From positions 496,001 to 560,000 of the forward strand of contig JAVTVJ010000985.1 in the NCBI GenBank assembly GCA_034509425.1: a DNA stretch of 64,000 bases, written 5' to 3'. The DNA comes from Eopsaltria australis. Taxonomy: Eukaryota > Chordata > Aves > Passeriformes > Petroicidae. This document shows, one piece after another, positions 52,203 to 64,000 of the stretch (positions are counted from its first letter, which is position 1; each line of letters begins with the position of its first letter). The position numbers were made by a program, and so were the translations under genes. The notes beneath the pieces were generated by a model, which was not told the DNA's origin, searched no databases, and saw nothing but the letters and a program-made list of their open reading frames with translations.

Positions 52203-52672
52203 ATCATAGAATCATAAAATCATTTATGTTCAAGAGGACCTTAAGAATATTGAATCCAACCATATATCTGACACTGCAAATTCTACCACTAGATCATGTC
52301 CCTGAGCACTACATCTACATGTCTTTTAAGTACCTCAAGGGACAGCAACTCTGCCACTTCCCATGGCAGAGGGCTTGACCACCTCTCTGTAGAGAAATTT
52401 GCCTAATACCCACTGTAAACTTCCCCTGGTACAACTCGAGGCCTTTTGATTTTTTTCCTGTCATTTGTTACTTAGAAGAGGAGACTGACCCCTACTTCAC
52501 TCCAACCTCCTCTCAGGAAGTTGTAGAAAGCAGTAAGGTTACCTCTGAGCCTCCTTTTCTCCAGGCTGAGCCCCATCCCCAGCTGCCTCAGCTGCTCCTT
52601 ATCAGACTTGTGCTCCAGATCCTTCCCCAGCTCTGCTGCCCTTCTCTGGACATGCTCAGCACCTCAGTCTCT
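52203..52672 (-). mobile_element. CR1 LINE 3' fragment, minus strand (about 470 bp)
   Basis: Begins with 'atcatagaatcataaaatca' and continues with 'gaggaccttaagaatattga', 'ctaccactagatcatgtccc', 'tgccacttcccatggcagag', 'cctccttttctccaggctga', 'gctgcctcagctgctcctta', 'gacttgtgctccagatcctt' and 'tgcccttctctggacatgct'. On the minus strand the last blocks are the C-terminal ORF2 segment around the ERVQRR-like region. The order and spacing are those of a contiguous CR1 copy, moderately diverged. It shares 3'-UTR subfamily features with the 14.07 kb copy. Confidence 0.94.
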
Positions 52673-55600
52673 TTTTTTTCTGCTGAGATACAAATTTTAA
52701 GGCTCAAAATATCTTTGAACATTGACTGGTTATTTTATATGTCATTCAAGCAGTCTGGCTTCTCTGTAAAGAGAATAAGGCTTAGGAGAACATGCACTAG
52801 CCTGTGCTTTTTTTGCATTATGTCAATGCAAAAAAATCACAAATGAGCACCATCCTCTACCTTCATTAGTTCCAAGTAATTTCTGGTTTTTGGAGAAATA
52901 GAAGAGAAACTTAGGATTCCCTATTTCAAAAACAGAATTTTATGCTTGGAAAAAATATTTAGAATTAGTTTAGCTGTGAACATTTTATTTTTATATATTA
53001 CTTATAGCACTGGTTTCTTCTATGTTGCACAATAGATGAACACAAAACAACTCGTGAATCTGGACACCAAATATTAAAGACAATAGCAATTTGTTACAGG
53101 GTACATCTCTAATGGTGAAAGCTATCTACAGTGAACTGTGACAGATGCCTTTGGGATCTGAAATCAAATTACATTTCTGCTATTTCTTTTCCCAAAAACG
53201 TCGTTGTCCAGGAATCACCTTTGCAAGAGGCCTTATAGTGCAGAAACCAGGTAATTCACACCTATTGACATAAAGCTGCTGATGGACAACACCCTGGGCA
53301 ATGATTACACCATCACTGCTGGTTTATGATTTCTATTGATCTGTAGTCTGTTGCAGGTGGGTTGAGTGGATGCACACACCACTGCACTGCACTTTGTGTA
53401 CTGGGATAAAAGTGTGCCTAATGGTTTTCTTATCATTTGGTGTAAATACGACCACCATGTTCTGTCTCCAGAGCGTCTGTAATGTACCTCATTAGCCTAA
53501 ATACTGATGACTTTCATATGTTTATCTGAGACCCATCTTGTACTAAAGCCGTGGAGACAGGATTGTGACTGGCACCACAGTAAAAGGACTGGAGATCAAA
53601 TAGCAACACAAATAGAGTATCTTAAATTGAAACAAGTAAAAATATCTCTTCACTTCAGCTGTATCCCTCTGTAACTCCTTTTGTGTGTATGGTAACTCTT
53701 TGTGGTACCTTATGAGTGAGGATCTCTGCTTCTTCCCTCTGTCCCTGCTTCTTACTGTCCTGCTCATTGTGAGAAACTGTATTTTGTTATTCAGTCAGAG
53801 ATAAAGGACTAAATAGTTTAAAATGGATAAATGAGATTCACGACTTAAAACTGATGGTATGATAGAAATTTTTGGTGCATTTATCCTGTTAGTAATAGAA
53901 AGAAAAAGTTAAAATAATGACAGATTAACTATGAGTTACCACCATGATCATCCTCATGGAAAAAAGTCTTCTAAAATGTTTGCTTTCCTTTAACAATTTC
54001 ACATTCCATCTATACCTTCTTGCTCCTGTCCCCCTATTTCTTATTTAATTGCATCATCTTTTTCACTATTAACATAAAACATTGATTATGTATTAGAATC
54101 CATAGTGCTGATTATCAGCAATTTTATCCCAAATACTGCAGACTAGATTCTGAAAAATTACATCAGCTTTTTCATTTTTGCTTTGAATGCTTAGTCTGCT
54201 TAATGAAGCAGCTCCTCTGGAAATTTTACCCCTTAAAATTGAAGGATAAACTCTCTGCTGGAATAAGTGAGGAAACTAGCTAACTGGAATAAGTAATGCA
54301 ACCACATGGTTGCAGGTATTTTTCTCCAACTTACTGTGTGTGAATGATATAGCATCTGATGTGCTTGATAGATAATATTTTGCATCTATAAGAACATTTC
54401 TTTTGACACTTATAATACTGTTGTAATTCTAGTAAGACAGTACAGCAACTCTGTTGCTCAATCTTTTATGAAGTGGGAGAGACTAAATTATTGAATGCTG
54501 TCTTTAAAACTATTTAAAGCTTACACATAAAACAGAAATCTTCTCAAGTTCAGAGACTGATTAGAACTTTTTGAATCTCATGAGAATTACCTTTTGTTAG
54601 TTTTCTACTCCAGTCAATATACCTCACGAATTTGTATGCTGCACATAAAATCAAGAAATTATTCCTTTGTTTATGACATAACTCTAAAGAGATATTTTTC
54701 TTATCAGTGATGAAAGAGGGTAAAACAAACATGAGCTGTTTCTTAAAAGACTCAATACTGAAAAGAGATTCAGAAAATAATTCAACAATCTATTTCTTAG
54801 CAGAATAATCTGACTTCTCACAAAGCTGCTCTGAACCCTCCTGAGATACTCAGCATTTCCAATGTATAAAAAAAAGATATACATCTCTGCTCTAGTCTTT
54901 TAACAGTCCCTTTGCAATATTATCCAAACATGAATAAATTTTTTTTTAAATGCAGAATAAGATTCTTCCCTCTTACATCCTGTATAAAGTCAAGTGAATT
55001 TTTCTGGATTTTTTTCAACAGTCACAGCTGTTCTTATACTTTTCTAGAATCCATATGAATTTGACAAGTATCAGCCAGTTGTCACTATTACATCCCTCCA
55101 CTTACTTTTTAACCCAGACACTGTAGTTATTCTTCCTTAGAAGTGGTTTCAGTCATAGGGACAGATCATCAGGGACTGTAAATCCGTGTAGCTCCATTGA
55201 GTGCACTGACATATTTATACCTGCAGATGATTTGTTTCAAAGTATGCTATAAATAAAAGCAAAATACTTCTAATAGTATGTCATAATGATTGACACTTTT
55301 CATTTTAAAGACCTTAAAGCGCTAAGCTTTTCAAGTGAATGTTTGTATTTATGTACAAAGATAGATTAACAGCATTCCCAGAATGAAGGTGCCAACTCTT
55401 ATTTGAGTTCTCACTGCAGTGTAGTGAAGGCTCCAAAGCAGATTAAATGCTAGCCATCTAGGATAAAAACTCCACTGAAGAATACTTGCACTTAACAAAC
55501 ACATTTAGTTGATAATTAGTAAGCATACTGGAGACATGGATATTGATAAACCCCTGGAAAAGGTGAATTACCTGATTTCAGCAATCTGTAGCCTTCCTCT

Positions 55601-58600
55601 GTGTGAAATTTCCCTTTTACACTGCTCCATGAGCAGCTAATCTACAACTATGCCTCCAGATACAGAAAATCTTTTTTTATTGGGATTTAGCAGACTAACT
55701 AGAAATGCCCCATATTTGTGTTTTGATCTCTGCAGATTCATCTGAAATGTCAACGTTTATAATGTCAGTGCTGCATCTGGGAGAGAGGAACAATCAGTCA
55801 CCCAATAGACTTTAAAACTGTACCATGAGACAGTATTTAAAATCTGTGACTTTGTAACACAGCTGCAAACCTTATTAAGGAGCAGGAAGAATTTATGCTG
55901 GAGGAAAGAATTATAATAGGACCTCACAGGGATTTATACAGATATATTAAAAATTAAATTGAATTGAATTTGGTTTTATATTGAGCCTGTCAGACTGAAG
56001 GCATTCCAAGTGCCTAAAAAAACAATGAGTTACTTACCAGCACCAAAATTACAATATGGACAGCCTTTATAGGAATTAAATGCTTTAAAGCATAATTATA
56101 GACAGTCTTAGATAATTCTTCAACTGTCAACAAAACAATAATGGTACATATATATATTATATATACACATATATATACAAGCACATATATATAAACATAA
56201 GTTTACTATATAATATATTAAAATTTATCTTTAAGTAGAAATATCTTGTAGTGTTGTTACTTTTATTTATATTCATATAATCTCTTATACATGACATACA
56301 TTATATATCATATGTATTTAAATAATTCTATGAGCTTTATTGACATTAAATTTACTTTTAAAGATGCAAAATGGATCATTTTATGGTTATACATGCAAAT
56401 GGCTAGCTTGAAAGTGCAGGAGATATTTATCTATGATTGAGAAAAAACCTAAATATATATACAATAAAAAGACCGGATGATGGCCACCAAGTAAAAGCAA
56501 GTATCTGTCCCCAAAAACATGGGTTTTTTTTTTCATTAAAAGTTTTTCATGAAACTGAGTGATTTTTCCAGAAACAAAAGGAAAATCAAGTCTTTGTAAA
56601 GTAAATTTGAAAATAAAAAAGTGTTAGATATTTCATTAAACCTTCAAACTCTTCCTCGAAATAATAATGGGTTTTTTTGTGAGCAGCTCTATAAGTAAAT
56701 TCTGTAATCCTTGAAGGGGGTTTAAGAAAGCTATGTCAAATAAGACAATTTTTACTATATAAAGGGAAAACTTCTAGGGACCATGTTCTTTACTCTCATC
56801 TAAGCAAAACCTTTATTTTCCTTAGTGGCAGCTGCAGAAAAATGTCTCGGCTGCAGAGCAAAGAAGATTTAAAGACTTAAAACACTGATGGTAGAACCGA
56901 ACCTGGCTTAAAATGAGGTTGAAGGCTGATACAAGCCTGTTAAAATTTTGTATAAGTGACCACAGGTTCACCAGATAAAATATTGAATGACCCATTTCCC
57001 AAAATGCAGTATTTCAGCAGAGATTCTGAAACCTCTGTAAGAAGTTTCTTGGGAAAAAAGTATGAGCATGGCGAACTGTGGTAGAACAAATTCATGTTTG
57101 TGTTATAGGCCAATAGTTAACAGAGATAGAATTGCACTAAAGCTGGAGAAGCAAGGAGAGTAAAACCAAATGGATTTGAGTCACTATGATGAACAGTGAG
57201 TGAAATGCCAGAGAGCACATAAAAGAGATGGTGTTACACAGTAGATAATCTCTAACCTGGCACCACCAGATGACACCGTGCCTTTCTGTGGAACAGAAAG
57301 TCCATAGAAATGGGCAGAAACTCAGAACTTGTCTCTGTGCTCTTGATGTCATTGTTTGAAAGCTTTTGCTTTAGTTTGTTTTACCACAGCAAGTTGTGAA
57401 TATGTTCCTTTTCCAAGAGTACTGCTTCACTCCACTCATTTGGGGCTCTGAGTCTACCAACACATTACCTTCATCAAGAGCTCTCCTATGAATCTGAACT
57501 GCAATGAATGTGTAATCCTTGTTGATTGCTAAATTCATGTAATTTCTATAAATAACAGATTACTCTGTTACAGCTGACTCCAGTATGTCCAGAGTAATTT
57601 AGCTAATGAGGGAGGCAGGGAAGCAGTTTTGATCTGTAACACAGTTCTTTCTGTGTGATCTGCTGTGAATACCCAGAAGCTCTCAGTGCTGGAGAGCTTT
57701 TTCTGGGTGGATTTCCCCCCACAGCAAAAGAGGTCTCTAGGTCCTCAAGTCTTCATCGACAGAGTTTATGGAAAACATTTGCTTAAAAACTTTTTTGGTT
57801 CTGGGACATATTATTTAGTCAAAACTGCAAAGACTTCTGAACCTTCAGTATCATGATGGTTAAAGTCAGGTTAAAATGGGGATTAAAGTGGCAGGGATTA
57901 AAGTTCAAAAGTTCCTTCAGGAGATTTAATGACCTGTTTTCCCAACAAGTGCTGCAACCAAAGGGCTGCGTAGGTGATTTTGGGTCAGTTCATTCTCATT
58001 TCAGTCTGAAACAGGAGCAGAGTAGTTCCAGCCATGTTAGAGGTGAGAAAATGGAGGGAAAGTAGGCCTCTGAGAAATATTTGAAAGATAAAAGGTCTGT
58101 ACATTTTAACTCTACAGAAATAAAATTTCAGATTTTGTGGCTTCTTCATATTGTTGAAGTAGGCTTACTGAAAGAATGAGGTCTGCTGGGGTGACTTGCA
58201 AGAACAGTACATCCATAGATATTCATCACAAAGGGAAAGATCCAGAGCTGTAGATCTGTATATGTAGTCAATAAAACAAACAGAGCATGCCAGCTCCACA
58301 GAACATATTTATCCCTTTTTTAACTGAGACAGTTAAAATATTTTTGTCTGCTTTTTATCCCAAATAATGAGATGAAATAAGGAAGCAGTACAGCAGCAAG
58401 TAATATGGAAATTTTTCCTTAGCTAGGGGCCTTATAAGTGCTCGTAAATAATACTGAAGCTAAAAGATCCTTCAAATCTGATACCTCACTAAGAAAATTG
58501 CAGCCTGCTCAGAAGTAAAAGCATCACCGGTGGCATTTGTAAAATTCAATGAATATCTTGAATTGCTAGTAGGGAATTTGACATTTCAAAGTTAGCTTTG

Positions 58601-61600
58601 ATGTTAATAAACAAGATGGCAAAAATGGATCCTCTCCCAGAACTTAAAACCACTAGCATTATAATACTGCGTTTTCAAAAGTGCTTTAAACCTCAGGTGC
58701 TCAATCTTTGATTTATAGAGTGAATCAGAACTGAATCCATAAGAAAAAAAACCCTCAACATTGAGATTCAAAACCTGACAAACAAATATTACCCCTTCAT
58801 CCCTGAGAGCAGAGATGATAAGGTGCATCAGTGCAGCAGCAGCACCAAGGTGAAGCACTCAGAACCTTGTTAAGTGGCACTCCTGCTATGCATTACAGAA
58901 GGAGAAGTGCTGATGGCAGGGAGACTTTTCTAAAGGGTAGATAGTTTTGATGTAATGCTGATTGGTGTTAACGAGGACAGCCCCTATCAGAGGATGTGAG
59001 TTTTTCTCTAAGACCAGAACAAATGCCACTGTCCACATCACTGTAGTGGCACTGGTGGTGTAAAAGTTTCCTTTCTCCCCCACCATGAGCAATGCTTTAT
59101 TATCATTCTGGTGGCCGAGGCTGTGAGGAAGCAAAATTGCAGGATTGGAAAGGACAAGGTGAATGTGTTAACTGTGTTTCATAGCACTACAAACATACCC
59201 TGCTGGGATCTTCACAGAGGGATTGGTGTTGTAATAATTGAATCAGTCAGCATGAAGTCCTTTGTGTTCATCCTGGTCAAAGAGGATTTTCCCTCTGTGC
59301 CTCAAGACAAAGCTCAGGACAGCTGCTAGCCTTAGTGTATGACAGGGACTGGCTTCTTCCAGAGTCGTGCTGTGCTGCAGAAAATGGAAGCAGATGGTGG
59401 CAGGAACACAGGGAATGCTGCATCTTGCCTGGTTTATAGTCATTCCTAGGCGTTCCCCATAGCCTTTGAGAACATCTTAGGTTGCACAGACATGTGAAAA
59501 TTATTCTCCAACTGCAGGATATGAATGTCTTCAAGGCACCAGGGTAGCATTCTATTGAGTCACCTGAAATATGTGTGTTTAGGAAAGTACAAACCACTTC
59601 ATTTATCTCAGAGGCCCCATGCTGGAAGAACTAGATCACCAAGTAATGAAAGCGTGATCACATACAAAATTTGCAGTGGCATTCAGCTCCAGAAAATGAT
59701 GCCACTTGCTGTCAATGAGAAACTGAACAGATTTGAAGAACCTTACATCTCTAGTTCACTATAAAAAAGACCTAAGAATATCAACCCTTCAAGAACTGCT
59801 AATGTTGGAATTAATTTCAAAAGTACTTGACAGATATTATAGCCAGCTTCATTCTTAAATTTCCTGTGATAAAGACAGGAATTAACTGACATTTCTGCTC
59901 TTTGTAGAAGATACCTCTTAAATGCTTTTTATAAAAGATTTACAGCTAATTAATATTTAATTGTTTAGTAATGAATAACAACTACTTCTGTTTGTAAATG
60001 ATGAAATTAAATACACTGTGTGATCATAAGTCAAAAGTTAACTGCAAGAAACACTAATTATAGTGCAGGAAAACAGGGGGAAATGCACTCTAGCAGGATC
60101 CCTTGTTAAGTTACCTACATTGACGCTTCTTCTGAAAAACAGTAGCAAGAAAAGGTGGTGATTACATCAACATTTTTTGTGATTAGATAATAACTGATGC
60201 TGTAGACCTCTAAAAGAACTCTTGCCAAGCTTAGCTTAGAATCCAAATGAGGCCTAGGTACACAAACCTTAACAAGCTCAAAATAAACATGGAAGATACT
60301 TGAATTGTCTTGGTTCATGGTTCTGAGAGTAGATGAGGAAAATCTTACCCGTTCCTATGTTGTTGGACCAAAAGGCAGGTGATGCATGGAGGCTTTTATT
60401 TCACATTTAAGCGTGCTGGAATTGGAAGTATCAAGTTTCACAAGAACTAAGAACTGTCTTCCTGCATATGTCAAGACAAAGTGAGCAAGAACTTTACAGC
60501 CAAGATCTAGAGCACAACTGAGGGGTCATTTACACTTTCCACACAGCCATGACAGAAGTTCCTCAGGATTTGCAGAGGAAGATAATATAAATCTCTATAT
60601 TTCACAGCTGTTGCGGCTGCCCATAACTTTTAAAGTTGTTTTGGAGTGTGGGATTCTGGAGGGCACCACAAACACATTCCTTCATGCTGAAAGGATCTGT
60701 GTTTTGGACTATGAAAGGAAATGACTGGCACCTGTATTGCCAGCTCAGCAACACCTGCTGCTGCTCCAGCCCTTGAACAAAAGGCCTCCTCAAGGCCAGA
60801 AGTCTCACACTACAAGTCTCTTGCTGTAGGCTTACAAAGAAAGCACAACCAGGTGCTGGTGAGGTTTGCTGTTTTTCACAAACACTGAAAATATCAGAAT
60901 CAAATTGGACATAGGTATTAGCACGATGATTTATGCTAGTTCTCAAAATATAATGGTTGGCTTCTCTTGATTTATGGGATCCTCATCTTTATTTTTGAAA
61001 GGTAACTCACAGAGTTTAGTTTTCTTACATAACTTTTTTTTCTCATCTTTTCATAATTTCTCTGAAGTGCTCTTCCTCCCTTCTCCTAGGATTTGGTCCA
61101 CTTCATTACATCCAACCTAAAGCTCTTCCTGCACTGTTTAGAAAATAACTTGATTCTAAATTCTATATATAAAATAACACAGAAATTATACAGAAGTAGA
61201 TCCATCAACTCAGCACAAACAAGTTTCTTTTCAGATAATTTATTCTGGTGTTTGCAGTGTTTAGACATAATAATTTAGCATGTTGATAGAAAGTTGATGA
61301 ATTGGCAGTCAGAGGTTTCTTTTATGCTGCTGACATAGAAAAGAAACACATGAACTTGGAAGACAGCAAGTAAAGCTGTCGTAGAACACCTTTCAGTTCC
61401 TGCTGAGGTCTAAATTAGACATCATACTGTTTGTGTGCTGACAAACCAACAAAACCTGTGCATGGAATGTATTCACTTTCTCAGTCTTTACAGGAAATGT
61501 TAAAGTTATTGGGATGAAAAACTTAAAATGCTGCAATGAAGAAGCAGAAATTTTTAGTCTCCTATTTTCTTTCAGTAGTTTTTTCTGTTATATTGAAAGT

Positions 61601-62034
61601 CCTGCAAGTACAGATTAAGGCACACAGAAAAATCCAGGCCTGAGTAACATAGGAATAGACACACCATTTCATTTGGATATAATACAGGTGCTTTTCTTTT
61701 TCATCATCAAAGTTTTCTTTATAAAGTTAGCAATAATAAGGTCACCAAATAAGGTGGATCACATAGAAAAACATATGAAAAACTTTTAAAAATTTATTAC
61801 AGTAAGGTGAATGCAGAAAGGATTTTAGGGCTAGCAAGTCAAAATAAACAACAAGACCTTGGTTGGCACTTCAAAGAAGGGTTATTTATTAATTCTTTTT
61901 CTTCGAGAGAACTAGAGGTAGAATCTTGACCTAGAAATACAAAATATAGGTAAAAATCACATCGTGTAAAGCTTTATGTGGTTGAATTAACAGTTCATCC
62001 CTGGCAAAACTCATTGTTTTTAGAAATGTAAATG
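52673..62034. other. Unique AT-rich DNA, no gene seen
   Basis: About 9.4 kb without recognisable gene or named transposon. It includes a TA-rich low-complexity patch at 56143-56221 and only short open frames. The longest minus-strand one, 60602-60946 (114 codons), shows no domain. A small inverted repeat, TGCCACT/AGTGGCA, lies at 59024-59051. Confidence 0.6.
56143..56221. repeat. TA-rich low-complexity patch
   Basis: Roughly 80 bp made almost wholly of TA and CA dinucleotides with a few interruptions. It is likely an old (TA)n / (CATA)n microsatellite. Confidence 0.8.
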
Positions 62035-62325
62035 AGCATCTTGAAAGTTTGAAGGGATCTTAAGAGGTCATCCATTCTATCCCTCTGAAAGATTCTTATT
62101 GAATATCTCTCTAAACTTCCCTAGGCAGTCAGTTACAGTCCTTCACCACCCATGTTCCTAAAAATGTTTCATAATGTCTGATGTCAATCCACCTTTTTGT
62201 GATTTAAACTTATTATGTTTGTCTTATACAGCAGTAACAAGAAGAAATAGGAAAAAAAGTCCCTTTTTGTAATGACCTCTCATGAATCTGAATATTTTTA
62301 CCACTCTTTTCCTAGAAGATATCTG
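62035..62325 (-). mobile_element. Ancient, diverged CR1-like LINE 3' fragment, minus strand
   Basis: The order of weakly conserved blocks follows a reverse-complemented CR1 3' region: 'gggatcttaagaggtcatcc', 'ccctaggcag', 'cagtccttcaccaccca', 'cctaaaaatgtttcataatg' with 'tctgatgtcaatccacc', then 'tttaaacttattatgtttgt', and 'gacctctcatgaatctgaat' matching the segment that encodes the end of ORF2. It is far more diverged than the other minus-strand copies and lacks a recognisable octamer tail, so it is an old insertion. The boundaries are approximate. Confidence 0.65.
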
Positions 62326-63299
62326 AGACTATTTCCAAAGGCCTGGAAGGTAAAACACACTGACAATAGGAGGCTGTACTTGAAGAGTAGAAAGACAACT
62401 GAAAAAACCTAAAAGAGTAATGCCTCAGCCTAGAAGGAATTGGATATTGTTCTTGTTTCTCTTTGTTAATGTTATTAGACAGATACAGAATCAGGTGAGA
62501 CTCACATGACTTACATATTCTATTGTATTTCTTCCCAAAGAGCTGTCTTGAATGATCAAAAACACCAAACACCACCTGTAATTGGGCAGCCAACCTTTTG
62601 CTTCTGATTTATTTTATGTAAACAGTTTGCAAGGCCAAGCTCAGTGTCATTAGAGCAGGTGGGTGTTCCTGGCCTGAGAGATGATTCCTCATTCCAAATT
62701 ATTACCTGAATATGCCTGAGGGGAAGAGAAGCTTCCAGAGGGCAAGGCAGTGCCAACGGGCAGAGAAATATGGGTATATTTTGGACAACCTGATGTTGCA
62801 TGACTGATCTGGAGCAGTCCATGGCCAAGGTAAATGCTAACAATTTTCACTGGGGAACACGCAAATTGCTCAATAGATTTACAGGCACCCAGAAGAGTGG
62901 GGGTGGGGGTAAGGAGAAGTGAGTGATGATTGTAGCATGCAGGCTTGTGCTAAATTTCTTTCCAGCTCTAGGAAGCGAAGGAGGTTGAAATGCTGGTAGT
63001 TTATGGAAGAGTTATGGGAGAGATTGAAGAGAGGAATACAGACCCTACAGCTGAGCTGTAGATGCTGTGATATCCATATTGGTTGTAGGATAGAAATAAT
63101 GTACATGGTGTCAAATATTTAGGGAAAGAGCTGACATCTCTTTGCAAGAAGTTGTGTCATGTGAATCTATGGAAAAGTTTTGGTTAGTTTGGCTCTTTTG
63201 CTTTTGGAGCTTAATTATGAAATGAAGAAAGGATATCTGGTTAATGAAGTCAACCTGAGTATATGAAAAGTTATGCTAAGTTAGTTCAACAAAGACTGT
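62326..63299. other. Unique DNA, no gene seen
   Basis: About 1 kb with no recognisable gene or repeat. Minus-strand open frames here have no domain features. Confidence 0.55.
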
Positions 63300-64000
63300 T
63301 AAGGCCTGTAAGCAACCCTGGACTTCTCTCTGCTATCTACTTCAGTCACAAGTGACCTAGAAAAGCAAAAGAATGACAAACTGATTTGTAATTGTATGTG
63401 CAGACAAACTTATGAGAACCATGTGGATTTTAGAAGGCAACAAAACAGAATAAATTTAGCATAGGTAATTGGGAACTGATGCATGCAGATAAAGCCAGCC
63501 TGAATTTCATATGTGACATTATCTAAGCAAATCATTACCGTTCATGTGAGACCTTGATATTTCCAAGGAACCATTATAAACTCAACTTAGTGCTTAATCA
63601 GCAGGAAAAAACCAAAAAATAATGTCAGGAATTACCTAAGAAAAGAAAGAAACTAGAATGAAATGTAAGTTAGAGTGAAAATCTATAGTTCACTTTGCCT
63701 TGTATGATGCGCCCTTAGAAACTGTGTAAAAGAACTGGAAAAGAGCATCAAAGATCAGCAAGAATAAGAAAAGGTTTGGAATAATGTCTTTATGAGGAAC
63801 AACAAAATACGCTAGGACTATCAATTTTGAAAGGGGAAAGTGAGGAAGGATAGGACAAAATCAAGTTTTCTCTTTCTTTTCAAGTATTTTATTCTCATAG
63901 AGGATACTAAATAGAGCTTGCAGCTTGTAGGAAACAAAACAAAGGACACAGAACTTCACAGTTACAGTTAACCTGAGGAATTCTTTTCTTGCAGGAAGCT
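63300..64000 (+). mobile_element. Ancient CR1-like LINE, reverse transcriptase region, plus strand, cut by window end
   Basis: Collinear weak similarity to CR1 ORF2 runs across the whole segment. 'agtgacctagaaaag' (about 63350) matches the segment before the catalytic motif, and 'tgtgcagacaaactta' (about 63400) is the degraded FADDTKL region. 'gaactgatgcatgcag', 'gagaccttg', 'cagcagg' and 'atgatgcgccc' follow in order. 'aactggaaaagag' with 'tatgaggaacaac' marks the LEKVQ...YEERL region. 'acagttaacctgaggaattc' at the end matches the NLWN-like block. Multiple stops and small deletions show it is dead and old. The 3' end lies beyond position 64000 and the 5' limit is uncertain. Confidence 0.78.

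Overview
This window is AT-rich vertebrate DNA and almost certainly avian. The diagnostic evidence is a set of CR1 (chicken repeat 1) LINE copies. They carry the bird-specific 3' tail built on short repeats of the ATTCTATG / CATAGAAT type, the usual 5' truncation, and in three copies recognisable pieces of the CR1 reverse transcriptase. One subfamily, at about 25.95 kb, resembles CR1 copies common in passerine and related neoavian genomes. The exact order cannot be settled from this window.

No complete protein-coding gene, tRNA, rRNA, CRISPR array or prokaryote-like operon is visible. The open frames longer than 60 codons are short, lack family signatures, and occur about as often as expected by chance in 64 kb of AT-rich DNA. 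The window is therefore best read as intergenic or deep intronic sequence.

Layout. 1-10.18 kb: non-repetitive AT-rich DNA. 10.18-11.08 kb: a plus-strand CR1 of about 0.9 kb spanning the C-terminal part of its reverse transcriptase ORF and the 3' end. 11-25.9 kb: mostly unique DNA with a short minus-strand CR1 (14.07 kb), a TTG-type microsatellite, a T20 tract, a TG repeat and a striking 37-G tract (24.77 kb). 25.9-26.2 kb: minus-strand CR1 with a five-fold octamer tail. 26.2-32.8 kb: unique DNA holding the best exon-like signals (28.7, 29.8 and 31.6-32.0 kb) and a candidate conserved non-coding block (29.1-29.5 kb). 32.8-33.0 kb: an internally deleted CR1. 33-48.6 kb: unique DNA with a perfect 22-bp palindrome, another minus-strand CR1 (38.2 kb), a (CTCCT)18 array and two G-rich tracts. 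48.6 and 52.2 kb: two more minus-strand CR1 fragments. 52.7-62 kb: unique AT-rich DNA with a TA-rich patch. 62.0-62.3 kb and 63.3-64 kb: two much older, diverged CR1 copies, the last running off the window end.

The most interesting candidate is a possible two-exon small ORF at 31642-31965. It has a strong start context, a 183-bp GT-AG intron, and a reading frame that continues across the junction to give 46 codons. I do not recognise the protein and the support is sequence-only. I found no evidence of a previously undescribed multi-gene system.
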